Source: Deltaproteobacteria bacterium (GTDB lineage: Bacteria > Myxococcota_A > UBA9160 > UBA6930). From it: a stretch of DNA of 45,569 nucleotides. How positions within the stretch are numbered: the stretch's first letter is position 1; each line of letters starts with the position of its first letter. This document shows, piece after piece, positions 25,863-34,909 of this stretch. Below the pieces are notes generated by a model that was not told the origin of the DNA, did no database searches, and worked only from the letters and a program-made list of their open reading frames with translations. The position numbers and the translations under genes were made by a program. Where the stretch lies: the NCBI GenBank assembly GCA_019312665.1, contig JAFDCZ010000008.1, forward strand, positions 1-45,569, written 5' to 3'.

Positions 25863-26690
25863 ATGTCACGCCCCGACAGCCCTGTCTCTTTCTGGCTTGC
25901 CCTGCTGCTGGCTTTGAGCCTGCCTGTTCTGGCTTGCCAGACCACGACCGGAACGGCCCTGGACAAGAAATCCACCCAGGGCGCGATCGCCGGTGCCGTC
26001 CTGGGCGCCGCCGCCGGGGCCGCTATCGATGGCCACAAGCGCGGCCGTGGCGCCGTGATCGGCGCTGCTGTCGGCGGGCTGGCCGGCGGTTTGATCGGGC
26101 ACACCCTCGATCGCCAGGCCCAGGAGATCGACGTGATTCCGGATGCCCAGGTGGAGCGTCGTGACGACCGGTTGTTCGTGGCGTTCCCCAACGACGTGAT
26201 GTTCGATACGGGCTCGCACGCTCTGTATCCGGGCGCTTACAGCCGCCTCGATCAGTTGGTTGATTCCCTGCTCCGCTACCCGGATACGGAAGTGGTCGTG
26301 AAAGGCCACACGGATTCGACCGGAAACCGGGATTCGAACCTCAGTCTCAGCGAGGATCGGGCCGACGCGGTGCGCCGCTATTTGATCGCCCGCGGAATTT
26401 CGCCTTCGCGTGTGACGGCGATCGGCTTCGGAGACGCCATGCCGTTGGCCACGAATCAGACCCAGGCCGGCCGCCTGCGGAACCGCCGGGTGGAGATCGA
26501 GATCCGGCCGACCCGGGAGTTGCGAGAGCGCGACCGGCAGCAGCGCGAGGCGCAAGAGAGCTACACCCCGGCTGGCGATGACCGTTACGATCCCTATGAA
26601 TCTTCCGCGCCTACGGATGCCGGTTCAAATGGCGATCCGTACGAGCCTGGAGATGCCGACCGGTACGACGATCCCTACGAGGTGAGATGA
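25863..26690 (+). CDS. OmpA-family lipoprotein with glycine-zipper and acidic repeat tail
   Basis: A 275-residue protein starting at ATG 25863, with GGAGG 6 nt upstream. The signal ends in LPVLAC (Cys25), a lipobox. A glycine-zipper region follows ('GAIAGAVLGAAAGAAI', 'GAAVGGLAGGLIG', about 40-80), then a peptidoglycan-binding OmpA domain (about 95-215) with 'VKGHTDSTGNRDSNLSLSEDRA' and 'GRLRNRRVEIEI'. The last 45 residues are acidic and repeat DPYE three times (RYDPYE, GDPYEP, DDPYEVR). It overlaps the VWA gene by 4 nt (ATGA). It probably anchors the outer membrane to peptidoglycan; the tail may bind calcium or a partner (inference). Confidence 0.9.
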   Translation: MSRPDSPVSFWLALLLALSLPVLACQTTTGTALDKKSTQGAIAGAVLGAAAGAAIDGHKRGRGAVIGAAVGGLAGGLIGHTLDRQAQEIDVIPDAQVERRDDRLFVAFPNDVMFDTGSHALYPGAYSRLDQLVDSLLRYPDTEVVVKGHTDSTGNRDSNLSLSEDRADAVRRYLIARGISPSRVTAIGFGDAMPLATNQTQAGRLRNRRVEIEIRPTRELRERDRQQREAQESYTPAGDDRYDPYESSAPTDAGSNGDPYEPGDADRYDDPYEVR

Positions 26691-27967
26691 CCCGCCACGC
26701 CCGGACCCTGCCCGCACTCGTCGTCTGGTTCCTCCTTTTCGGGGCCGCGGCCGCCCCCGGCCTTGCAGAGAACGTGGTGCGAGTGGTCATCGAATCCCCC
26801 GCGCCGGGCGTGACGGTCGAGGGACACGTCCACCAGGCGCAGCTCAGCGGGCGGGCAGCAGCCGCGGGCGAGCGCCCCGAGCATTTCGACGTGATCGTGG
26901 CGATCGATGTTTCCTACTCGACCACGACGGCCAGCGGGCTCGATGTGGATCGGGACGGGATCGTCGGCGTGAATCCGCATAACGAGTTGCTGCCTCCGGG
27001 CGCCTACGACAAGAGCGTGCGAAGCACGGATCCCGGAGACACGATCCTTGCCGCGCAGGTTCAAGCGGCGAACGCGCTGCTGGAGAGCCTGGATCCGGAT
27101 CGCGTGCGAGTCGGGGTGATCAGCTTTTCCGGGGAAGTCGATCCGATCACGGCTCGTCGCAAACGGCTCGATCAGGAGGACGCACGGCTGGAGGTTCCAC
27201 TCACGGCGGATTTCCAGGCGGTCGGGCGCGCTCTCGGTGCTGTGCTCGCCCGTGGTGCCCGCGGCGCGACCAACTACGCGGCCGGTATCCGGATCGCGAT
27301 CCGAGAGCTTGCAGGATTGTCCGGTGCAAAGAGCCAGCCGCGCGAGGGCGTTCGGCGCGTCATCCTGTTTCTCTCCGACGGTTCGCCCACCTTGCCGGTT
27401 GGCCGGGGTGACGTGGTCGATGATGGCGACAAGGAAGCCGCCATCCGAGCCGCCGAACTGGCCCACCGGGCCGGGATCTCGATCAATGCCTACGCACTCG
27501 GGCCGGCGGCGCTTCGTTATCCGAAAGTGATGACGGAGATCTCTCGCGTCTCCCTGGGCACCTATACGCCCGTCCAGCGTCCTGGTCAGATCGTGACGCT
27601 CCTCCAGGGCATCACCTTTGCGAACGTCGAAGACATCGTCTTCACCAACCTGACGACGGGTGATTTTTCTTCGGACGTACGTCTTTCCCCGGACGGCGGA
27701 TTCACCGGTTTCGTTCCCGTCGCGGAGGGAATGAACAGGGTGCGCGTCACGGCTCTGGCAACCGACGGCTCGAGGGGCTCCGTGGAGTTCGACCTGATGT
27801 TCGCGCGTGCGACGTTACCCGACCGCGACGCGATGGCAGAGCTCGATCGCATCCGAAAACAGAACAAGCAGCTCGAGATCCGGCGCATGGACATGGAGAT
27901 CGAAGCGTTCCGGGATGAGCAGCGCAAGCAGCTGAAGATCGACGTGGAGCGACGGAAAGAGGAGTAG
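26687..27967 (+). CDS. Secreted von Willebrand factor A-domain protein
   Basis: A 426-residue protein with an N-terminal signal (hydrophobic core VVWFLLFGAAAAPGLA). A VWA domain begins near residue 66, with the MIDAS residues in DVSYS (Asp74, Ser76, Ser78), a Thr in 'GATNYAAGI' and an Asp in 'ILFLSDGSP', so metal binding is likely intact. Beta-rich sequence follows, and the last 60 residues form a charged coiled coil ('ELDRIRKQNKQLEIRRM'). It overlaps the OmpA gene by 4 nt, suggesting the two proteins act together in the envelope. The function is otherwise unknown. Confidence 0.88.
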   Translation: MTRHARTLPALVVWFLLFGAAAAPGLAENVVRVVIESPAPGVTVEGHVHQAQLSGRAAAAGERPEHFDVIVAIDVSYSTTTASGLDVDRDGIVGVNPHNELLPPGAYDKSVRSTDPGDTILAAQVQAANALLESLDPDRVRVGVISFSGEVDPITARRKRLDQEDARLEVPLTADFQAVGRALGAVLARGARGATNYAAGIRIAIRELAGLSGAKSQPREGVRRVILFLSDGSPTLPVGRGDVVDDGDKEAAIRAAELAHRAGISINAYALGPAALRYPKVMTEISRVSLGTYTPVQRPGQIVTLLQGITFANVEDIVFTNLTTGDFSSDVRLSPDGGFTGFVPVAEGMNRVRVTALATDGSRGSVEFDLMFARATLPDRDAMAELDRIRKQNKQLEIRRMDMEIEAFRDEQRKQLKIDVERRKEE

Positions 27968-27998
27968 GGCGTGTGCCCTGGCTCGGGCGCGTCGTCGC

Positions 27999-28820
27999 TC
28001 AGTCGACCTCGACGCGGAGCAGGAACACCCGCTCCTCGCTTCGCTGGTTCGTCGAGAGCACCCGACTGCCGCGTTGGCCCGCATCCTGGCGTTGGCCGAT
28101 CCCGCCTACCGCCATCGTCTTGCCCGGCTGAAGCTCGACGGTCATCATGCCGCCGGCGAAGGCCACGTTGCCTGCCGGGTCCACCCGGGCATCGATGGGT
28201 ACGAGTTCGACCCGGACGTTCCCGTTCCCCAGGATTCGCGGAGTGGCCTCGAACCCCTGCTCGCCCGTGACGAAATCGGTAGCCGCCCGGCCGTAGCGAT
28301 CCCGCACCGTCACGGGCACCGTGTGCCCGGCGCCGATGCGACCGGTTTCGCCGTCGAGAATGCGCAAGCTGCTCTCGAGTCGACGCTCTCGCTCGGTGCG
28401 CAGGATCTCGGCGGAGACTTCAACCCGATTCTCCGGAAAGAGGACATTGCCGACCCGCACCGAGCCTCCGCCTACCGTCCAATCGACCCGGACTCCCGCG
28501 GCAGCAAGTTCCGCCTGGTCTCGCGCGCTCCAGTAGAGCGTGACGCTTCGCTGCCGCCGGTCCTGAGCCTGCACGAGGCTCTTGGCGCGATCGACGGCCT
28601 CGCGGCTCCCCACCAGAACGAGGCTGTTCGTGCTGCGGTCATGGGTCGCCGTGCCGTCTTCACCCATCACCGTCTGGGCGAGCGGCACGAGTTCTTCGGC
28701 CAGCCGATGCGCGGGGCGAATGACTTCCACGACGCGCTCCGCATGAGCCTCCGTCGCAAGCCCGAGCGCGACCACGATCAGGAGCAGCCAACGCGTCAGA
28801 ATGGCTCGTTCGTACTTCAT
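27999..28820 (-). CDS. Periplasmic protein with secretin N-domain-like fold
   Basis: A 273-residue protein starting at ATG 28820, with a signal peptide (LLLIVVALGLATEAHA). Residues 25-90 resemble a secretin N0/N1 module ('RLAEELVPLAQTVMGEDGTATHDRSTNSLVLVGS', then 'REAVDRAKSLVQ'). The second half contains secretin-like beta strands ending in 'VELQPGKTMAVGGIGQ'. There is no pore-forming secretin domain. The track ORF of 621 residues includes a false upstream part lying antisense in the permease gene. The start overlaps the permease stop as ATGA. It might be a helper of a secretion system or a stand-alone envelope protein; no other type II secretion genes are present. Confidence 0.7.
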   Translation of the reverse strand: MKYERAILTRWLLLIVVALGLATEAHAERVVEVIRPAHRLAEELVPLAQTVMGEDGTATHDRSTNSLVLVGSREAVDRAKSLVQAQDRRQRSVTLYWSARDQAELAAAGVRVDWTVGGGSVRVGNVLFPENRVEVSAEILRTERERRLESSLRILDGETGRIGAGHTVPVTVRDRYGRAATDFVTGEQGFEATPRILGNGNVRVELVPIDARVDPAGNVAFAGGMMTVELQPGKTMAVGGIGQRQDAGQRGSRVLSTNQRSEERVFLLRVEVD

Positions 28821-30298
28821 GATTGGATCTCCGGCTCCTGGACGATCTCGCCCCTGGCTTTGGCGGCGAAGGCTTCTTCCGGGGAATACACCAGGTGGTG
28901 TCTTGCGTGCAGGCCGAAGTAGAGCAAGCCCAAGGCGTACCAGATCGCCGCGCCCACGACGACCTTCTGATAAACCTCGTCGACCACGAACAACGCGACG
29001 AGTGTGATGGCGGCAACCGCCCCGGCAAACAACGCACCGGGAATGCCAAAAGGGCTGCGATAGGGGCGCTCGATGTTCGGCAGGCGAATGCGGAGCAGCA
29101 CGTAGGATGCCATTTGAAGCACGTACGAGATGACGGCGCCAAAGACTGCCATGTTCAGGAGTACGGCACCGACCGGGTGCTCCGGACCGAGCAGATGGAT
29201 CGCGAGAGCGACACCGTAGCCGAGCAGGGCCCCCGCGATGAGCGCGCGATGGGGCGTCTCCCGCGTTGCATGGGTGACCGAGAGCCAGCGCGGAAAATAG
29301 CCGGCCCGGGAGAGTGAGAACACCTGTCGTCCATACGCAAAGATGATGGTGTGGAAGCTCGCGACCAGGCCGGCCACCGCGACCAGCGCCAGCAGACGGG
29401 TCCCCAGCCCGGCACCGAAGACCGTGCGGAAGCTGTCGAAAAGCGGCTCCTCCGAGCTGCCAAGTGCTGCCGCACCGGGAGCGATGCCCACCGAAAGGAT
29501 GAGCGTCGCAAACGCGCAGACGACGAGGGTGAGCAGGCCGAGCAGGATGCTTCGGGGCATGTCCCTCTTGGGGTCGTGGCTCTCCTCTGCCGCAAGGGGT
29601 AGTTCCTCGATCGCGAGGTAGAACCAGATGGCAAAGGGCAGGCTCGCGAGCACGCCTTTCCAGCCGAAGGGCAGGAAGGCGCTTCCGCCCGCCGCCGGCT
29701 CCACGTCGAAGGCGAAGCGCGCGAGGTCGAGGTGGGGGAGGGCTGCGACGTAGAAGACGACGAGGATGCCAAGGGCCAGCAACGTGATGGCGATGGTGAA
29801 ACGGAAGCTCGTCTCCACGCCGGCAACGTTCAGCCCGACGAATACGGCGTAGGCCCCCGCCCACCAGAGTGGCTCCCAGGCTTCTGCGGTTCCAAAGATG
29901 GCGCCCAGATAGCTTCCGATCGCGACCACGATGACCGCGGGCGTCAGCACGTACTCCATGTTCTCGGCCATGCCTGTGATGAAGGCGCCCCAGGGCCCCA
30001 TGGCCGATCGGGCGAAAGAATAGGCACCCCCCGTATGGGGTAGGCTAGGCGACATCTCGGCGATGCTGAAGCAGAGCCCGACGTACATGGCCGTGATGAT
30101 GATCGTCGCGATGAGAAGGCCGCCGAAGCCGCCTGCAGCGAGACCGAAATTCCAGCCGAAGAAGTCACCGGAGATGACGGCTCCGACGCCGAGTGCCCAG
30201 AGCGAGCCCACACCGGCATGCCGGCGAAGGCCGCGCTCGGAGAAGTAGTCCGAACCGACAGCTTGGTATTCGACGTTGCCCGGCGGGCCTTTCGCCAT
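28817..30298 (-). CDS. APC-family permease, ethanolamine permease-like
   Basis: A 493-residue protein with about 12 membrane segments. The start region 'LGVGAVISGDFFGWNFGLAAGGFGG' closely resembles ethanolamine permeases of the amino acid-polyamine-organocation family, as do 'EMSPSLPHTGGAYSFARSAMGP' and 'ENMEYVLTPAVIV'. GGGGGTGGAAGA precedes ATG 30298; the 838-residue track ORF extends antisense through the ceramidase gene. The substrate could be ethanolamine or an amino acid; no eut genes are in the window. It is divergent from the ceramidase gene, with only 63 nt between starts. Confidence 0.85.
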   Translation of the reverse strand: MAKGPPGNVEYQAVGSDYFSERGLRRHAGVGSLWALGVGAVISGDFFGWNFGLAAGGFGGLLIATIIITAMYVGLCFSIAEMSPSLPHTGGAYSFARSAMGPWGAFITGMAENMEYVLTPAVIVVAIGSYLGAIFGTAEAWEPLWWAGAYAVFVGLNVAGVETSFRFTIAITLLALGILVVFYVAALPHLDLARFAFDVEPAAGGSAFLPFGWKGVLASLPFAIWFYLAIEELPLAAEESHDPKRDMPRSILLGLLTLVVCAFATLILSVGIAPGAAALGSSEEPLFDSFRTVFGAGLGTRLLALVAVAGLVASFHTIIFAYGRQVFSLSRAGYFPRWLSVTHATRETPHRALIAGALLGYGVALAIHLLGPEHPVGAVLLNMAVFGAVISYVLQMASYVLLRIRLPNIERPYRSPFGIPGALFAGAVAAITLVALFVVDEVYQKVVVGAAIWYALGLLYFGLHARHHLVYSPEEAFAAKARGEIVQEPEIQS

Positions 30299-30361
30299 TC
30301 TTCCACCCCCGCCGGAGCCTAGCCGTCGGTATGCTCCGTCCCATCCGACGTGGAGGGAAGA

Positions 30362-31699
30362 GTGAGAGCCGGTACGAGTAGCATTCCGCTTCCGCTCGAG
30401 ATCGGGACGGAGATGATGGGCTACGGCGCACGGCAGGAGCCGGCACGAGAGTTCCACGATCCGTTGCACGCGCGCGGCCTGTTCTTGTCGGCTGAGGCCA
30501 GCGTGCTGCTGGTCTCGCTCGAGGTCTGCCTGATCGCGCCGAGCCAGGCCCAGCAAGTGGCGACACAGATCGCCGAGCAGACGGGCCTGCCTTCCGAGAA
30601 TGTGGTCGTTACCTGTATCCACACCCATTCCGGTCCGGATACGGGTTTGGCTGCGCTCCTCGGTGGAGCGGAGGCACCGCCTCACGTGGAGGGAATCCTT
30701 GCCGCCGCTGTTCGTGCGGGTGTCGAGGCCGTGCAGGACGCACGACCGGCGCGGCTGGGTGTCGGCTTCGGTCGTGTGCGCATCGGGCGCAACCGGCGCA
30801 TGCAGGACGGGCCCGTGGATGATCAGTTGCGAGTGCTGCGCGTGGACGATCTCGCGAGCGGGGAACCCATGGCCGTCGCGTATCTGTACGGTTGTCACCC
30901 GACCGTGCTCGGCCACGACAACCTGGCCTGGTCCGCAGATTGGCCCTGGGCGGCGGGCGCCCGGATCGTGGACGCGTTCCCCGGTGCGAATCCGATCTTC
31001 CTGCTGACGGCCCATGCGGATGTCGACCCCCGGACCCGCGGTCTCCAGGATCTGGCGATTCCCGGGCAGAGCGTTGGCGAGGGGTTCGATGCCGTTCTCG
31101 AGCTGGGGAACGAAGTGGGCGACGAAGTCGTGAGGGTGGCTCGCGAGACCCGGGCCGATCGCAAAGGGATGATCGGCGTGGCTTCGGACCGGGTTCGTCT
31201 CGTCGCGCACACGCCGAGCGCCGAGCTCCGCGCGGATGCCCTGGCCGCACTCGATCTGCCGGAAGACGCAAAGGCTGGAATCGGGGACCTGTTTCGCATG
31301 GAGGCGGAGCGCACGGCGCAGTACCCGCAGCATGAGCGTCGCGAGCGGATTGCTCGTGTGCGTCGCTATCTACGCGATCGGACGGCCCGGCGATTCGCGT
31401 TCGGTGAGACACCGGAGGTCTTGCTCCACGTCCTGCAGATCGGCCCCCTGCGTTTGCTGGCAGTTCCCCTCGAACCCACCGTGGATGTCGGTCTGGCGTG
31501 GGAGGCTCGGGTTGCCGACCGTCCCGCAGCTGTGCTTTCGATCGCCGGCGGTTGGATGCGCTATCTCCCCCATCCCTTGAATTTCGACGAGCCCGGGGCC
31601 GACGCCGCCTACGAAATCCTGCAATCCACCTTCGAGCCCGGCGCCGCAGAGCAGCTGCTGGCGCTCGGAGCGAGTCTCGATCCGGAGCTTCCTGCATGA
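30362..31699 (+). CDS. Neutral/alkaline ceramidase N-domain-like protein
   Basis: A 445-residue protein with GTG start at 30362 directly behind GGAGGGAAGA. The N-terminal part matches the neutral ceramidase family: '[20 protein letters not shown]', '[12 protein letters not shown]', '[13 protein letters not shown]' (zinc-binding His pair), and '[11 protein letters not shown]' (third His). Ceramidases hydrolyse the ceramide amide bond. The C-terminal domain of classical ceramidases seems absent, and no signal peptide is seen, so the protein may be cytoplasmic and act on another amide. Its TGA overlaps the asnS ATG (ATGA). Confidence 0.82.
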   Translation: MRAGTSSIPLPLEIGTEMMGYGARQEPAREFHDPLHARGLFLSAEASVLLVSLEVCLIAPSQAQQVATQIAEQTGLPSENVVVTCIHTHSGPDTGLAALLGGAEAPPHVEGILAAAVRAGVEAVQDARPARLGVGFGRVRIGRNRRMQDGPVDDQLRVLRVDDLASGEPMAVAYLYGCHPTVLGHDNLAWSADWPWAAGARIVDAFPGANPIFLLTAHADVDPRTRGLQDLAIPGQSVGEGFDAVLELGNEVGDEVVRVARETRADRKGMIGVASDRVRLVAHTPSAELRADALAALDLPEDAKAGIGDLFRMEAERTAQYPQHERRERIARVRRYLRDRTARRFAFGETPEVLLHVLQIGPLRLLAVPLEPTVDVGLAWEARVADRPAAVLSIAGGWMRYLPHPLNFDEPGADAAYEILQSTFEPGAAEQLLALGASLDPELPA

Positions 31700-33036
31700 C
31701 CACGCCTAGCGTGAAATCCGTTCTTGCCGAGGGTCGCGTTGGCGATCCGGTCACCGTGCAGGGCTGGCTGCGCACGGCCCGGCATTCGAAGGGCCTCTCC
31801 TTCCTGGATCTCACGGATGGCTCGTGCCTGGCAGGGCTCCAGGTCGTGGCGCCGCCGGAGCTCGAGAACTACGAGAGCGAGGTTCGACTGCTCGGCACGG
31901 GCTGGGCCGTGCGTGTGCAGGGGGAGCTGGTCGAATCGCCGGGCAAGGGCCAGCATGTCGAGCTACGCGCAGCGCAGCTCGAAGTGGTTGGCGAGGCGGC
32001 GGATGACTACCCGTTGCAGAAGAAGCGGCATTCGTTCGAGTATCTGCGGACGATTGCGCACCTGCGCCCTCGCACCAACTCGTTGGGTGCGGTCTTCCGA
32101 GTTCGCAACGTCGCGGCGCGCGCCATCCACCAGTTCTTCCAGGAACGCGGATTCGTCTGGCTGCATACGCCCATCCTGACTGGCGCCGATGCCGAAGGTG
32201 CCGGCGAGATGTTCGAGGTCGAAGGTGGGGAGGCGTTCTTCGGCCGGCCCACCAGGCTCACGGTTTCCGGCCAGCTGGAGGCTGAAATCGGGGCGCTCGC
32301 CCTCAGCAACGTCTACACCTTCGGGCCGACGTTTCGCGCTGAGAACTCGAACACCAGCCGCCACCTGGCCGAGTTCTGGATGGTCGAGCCCGAGATGGCT
32401 TTCTGCGATCTGCGCGGCAACGCGGAGCTGGCGGAAAGCTTCCTGCGCACCGTGATGAAAGCCATTCTCGACGATTGCGCCGAGGACATGGCGTTCTTCG
32501 ACGAGCGCATCGAGAAGGGCGTTGCAGCGGCACTCGAGCACGTGGTGGAGACGCCCTTCGAGCAGATGACGTACACCGAGGCCGTCAAGCGCCTCGAGGC
32601 CAGCGGCCAGAAGTTCGAGCATCCCGTGCACTGGGGCGCAGACCTGCAGAGCGAGCATGAGCGATGGCTCACCGAGCAACTGGTGGGGAAGCCGCTCGTC
32701 GTCACGGACTATCCGGCCGGGATCAAGGCCTTCTACATGTATGCCAATGACGACGGCAAGACGGTGCGTGCGCTGGACGTGTTGGTGCCGCGAATCGGCG
32801 AGATCATCGGCGGCTCCCAGCGCGAGCACCGTCATGATGTGTTGAAGGAGCGCATGCTGGCGCAAGGCCTCGACCTCGACGAATACGGCTGGTACCTGGA
32901 TCTGCGCCGGTTCGGCTCCGTGCCTCATGCGGGCTTTGGCCTGGGCTTCGAACGCATGGTGCAGTTCGCAACCGGAATGGCCAACATTCGCGACGTCATC
33001 CCGTTCCCCCGCGTCCCCGGCTACGCAGAGTTCTGA
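31696..33036 (+). CDS. asnS: Asparaginyl-tRNA synthetase
   Basis: A 446-residue class IIb synthetase. The N-terminal OB fold ('[21 protein letters not shown]') is followed by motif 2 '[25 protein letters not shown]' and motif 3 '[27 protein letters not shown]'. '[25 protein letters not shown]' distinguishes AsnRS from AspRS. It charges tRNA-Asn directly. The ATG at 31696 overlaps the ceramidase-like stop by 4 nt, an unusual partner for a housekeeping gene; the longer track ORF is out of the gene. Confidence 0.96.
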   Translation: MTTPSVKSVLAEGRVGDPVTVQGWLRTARHSKGLSFLDLTDGSCLAGLQVVAPPELENYESEVRLLGTGWAVRVQGELVESPGKGQHVELRAAQLEVVGEAADDYPLQKKRHSFEYLRTIAHLRPRTNSLGAVFRVRNVAARAIHQFFQERGFVWLHTPILTGADAEGAGEMFEVEGGEAFFGRPTRLTVSGQLEAEIGALALSNVYTFGPTFRAENSNTSRHLAEFWMVEPEMAFCDLRGNAELAESFLRTVMKAILDDCAEDMAFFDERIEKGVAAALEHVVETPFEQMTYTEAVKRLEASGQKFEHPVHWGADLQSEHERWLTEQLVGKPLVVTDYPAGIKAFYMYANDDGKTVRALDVLVPRIGEIIGGSQREHRHDVLKERMLAQGLDLDEYGWYLDLRRFGSVPHAGFGLGFERMVQFATGMANIRDVIPFPRVPGYAEF

Positions 33037-33261
33037 GAGGTCGCTCACGCGTTCTTTGCGCGGCCTCGATCACGGAGTAAGCTCGACCCCGAACTCCTCA
33101 TCGAGGATCCGAATGGAAGCCAAGCGTCGTAACTGATCGTCTGGTCTGGCGCCCCGGTTCTGGCTGGGCCGCGCCCGCTGCGCGCAGGGTTGGCCTGCGC
33201 CGGTGGTTTCCATTCCCTCTCGCTCGAGCGGCTGCCCATGCGCCGCGACCGAGGAGTTCTC

Positions 33262-34626
33262 ATGCCTCAGGACATTCGTGATTTCGCAGACCTTCCCGCT
33301 CCGGGACTCGCCCGCCCGGACGATCTGATCGAGGATCTCGGCGACGGATTGTTGTTGCGCCGCGCCCGGGAAGAAGACATCGAAGCGATTGCGGCCTTTC
33401 AGGCCGTCGTCCAGGCGGATCCGCCGGATTTCGAGCGTTACGAACACATCGCCCAATGGGTGCGGCAGCTGATGGATGGCAGCCATCCGAGTGCGCGGGC
33501 CCGGGATTTCCTGCTCGTCCACGATACCCAGCGCGAGCTCGTCGCGTCTTCTCTCTGCCTGTTGCGGCATCAGTTTGCCTACGACGGAGTCGAGGTTGCG
33601 GCCGGTATGCCCGAACTGGTCGGTACCCATCCGGACCATCGTCATCGGAAGTTGGTGGCACGTCAGTTCGCCGAGGTGCATCGCTGGAGCGATGAAGGTG
33701 GCGACTGGATGCAGGTGATCGACGGCATCCCCTGGTACTACCGACAGTTCGGGTATGAGATGGCGGCTCAGCGGTTCGGTGGAAGAATCGTTCCGCACGC
33801 GGATCTTCCGAAGAAACCGGTCGCGGGGCTCCGTGTGCGCGCGGCAAGACCAGGCGACGAGAAATTCATCGCCGAGGCGTTCGATCACGGAATGCAGCGC
33901 TATCGGCTCACCTGCCAACGCGATCAGGCGTTCTGGGGGTTCGAACTCGACGGGCGTCGTGCGTTCACCACTCAGACCCGGTTCTTCAGGATCGTCGAGA
34001 CGGAGAGCGGGGAGCCCCGGGCGGTGTTCAATCATGTTCCGATCCTGATCGAGAACGGCCATACCTGGACGCCGTTCCTCGAAGTGGCCGCCGGAACAAG
34101 TTGGAAGCCGCCGCTGATGGCTGCGCTTCACGATCTTCGTGAGATCGGAACTGAGCTGGCGGTGGCCGGGGAGTGTGAGCACGCAGGTGCGGGGTTGGTG
34201 CTCGGAACCGACCACCCGGCATTCGATGTACTGGGACACGTCGGCAAACAGCGACGACCCTATGCCTGGTACATCCGAGTCGCCGATCTGCCAGGCTTCC
34301 TGCTTCATGTGGCTCCCGCGCTCGAGGCGCGCCTGGCCCATTCGATCTTTGAAGGCCACGATGGAACGCTCTCCCTGAGCTTCTACCGAACGGGTGTGCG
34401 CCTGCGTTTCGAGAAGGGCCGCCTGATGGCCGCGACACCTTGGCGGCCGAGTACGGAAGAGGTGGGTGACGCGGCCTTTCCGGACCTCAGCTTCCTCCAC
34501 CTGCTCTTCGGTCATCGTTCCCTCGGAGAACTCGAGAACGCCTTCCCTGACGTTCAGGTCAAGGAAGCTGCGCTCGTCGAAGCACTCTTTCCGAAACAGG
34601 CGTCCTTCCTGATGGCAACCAGCTGA
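33262..34626 (+). CDS. GNAT-family N-acetyltransferase, Eis-like two-domain
   Basis: A 454-residue protein beginning MPQDIRDFADLP, with GGAG before ATG 33262. The first GNAT domain (about 30-190) shows the acetyl-CoA loop 'ELVGTHPDHRHRKLVARQFAEVHRW' followed by 'IDGIPWYYRQFGYEM'. A second GNAT-like part starts near residue 195 ('LRVRAARPGDEKFIAEAF'), and the C-terminus is alpha/beta, as in the Eis/SCP2-type acetyltransferases. Substrate unknown; Eis relatives acetylate amines, including aminoglycosides. It is 225 nt downstream of asnS; the gap holds no other gene I can support. Confidence 0.85.
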   Translation: MPQDIRDFADLPAPGLARPDDLIEDLGDGLLLRRAREEDIEAIAAFQAVVQADPPDFERYEHIAQWVRQLMDGSHPSARARDFLLVHDTQRELVASSLCLLRHQFAYDGVEVAAGMPELVGTHPDHRHRKLVARQFAEVHRWSDEGGDWMQVIDGIPWYYRQFGYEMAAQRFGGRIVPHADLPKKPVAGLRVRAARPGDEKFIAEAFDHGMQRYRLTCQRDQAFWGFELDGRRAFTTQTRFFRIVETESGEPRAVFNHVPILIENGHTWTPFLEVAAGTSWKPPLMAALHDLREIGTELAVAGECEHAGAGLVLGTDHPAFDVLGHVGKQRRPYAWYIRVADLPGFLLHVAPALEARLAHSIFEGHDGTLSLSFYRTGVRLRFEKGRLMAATPWRPSTEEVGDAAFPDLSFLHLLFGHRSLGELENAFPDVQVKEAALVEALFPKQASFLMATS

Positions 34627-34661
34627 GCGAAGAGGGAGCAATGGCTGGTCGAGCCGCGGGG

Positions 34662-34886
34662 TCAATCGGGCTCGGGGCTCACCACGACGCCTCGCTCGAT
34701 GAGAGCGAAGACCGCTTCCGTCCGATTGGCGACCTGCAGGATCCCCAGCAAAGTCTCGACGTGGGTTTTCACCGTCCCGGGCCGCACGCCGAGTACATCG
34801 GCGATCTCCTTGTTCGTGAGCCCTCGCGCGAGAAGTTCCGCAACCTCCTAGTAGGTGTAGTATCGAGAACGTCGGCGGGGATTCAC
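34662..34886 (-). pseudogene. LuxR-type HTH remnant
   Basis: Minus-strand codons 34847-34662 encode a clear LuxR/GerE helix-turn-helix ('VAELLARGLTNKEIADVLGV' then 'RPGTVKTHVETLLGILQVANRTEAV') ending at TGA. An in-frame TAG at 34850-34848 cuts the start of the domain, with a possible GTG at 34886. There is no receiver or sensor domain upstream. This is therefore a broken fragment of a response regulator. The plus-strand 84-residue track ORF here is its antisense shadow. Confidence 0.8.
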
Positions 34887-34909
34887 GAGACATAGGTTGG
34901 GATGGTTGT

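Noticed and set aside
26330-26345. Sequence GATTCGAACCTC resembling a reverse tRNA T-loop
   Set aside because: It lies within the conserved OmpA-domain codons for RDSNLSLS and no cloverleaf surrounds it.
28821-29864. N-terminal part of the 621-residue minus-strand ORF
   Set aside because: Out-of-frame shadow of the permease; the real protein starts at 28820 with a signal peptide.
30299-31333. N-terminal part of the 838-residue minus-strand ORF
   Set aside because: The permease starts at 30298; the rest is antisense to the ceramidase-like gene.
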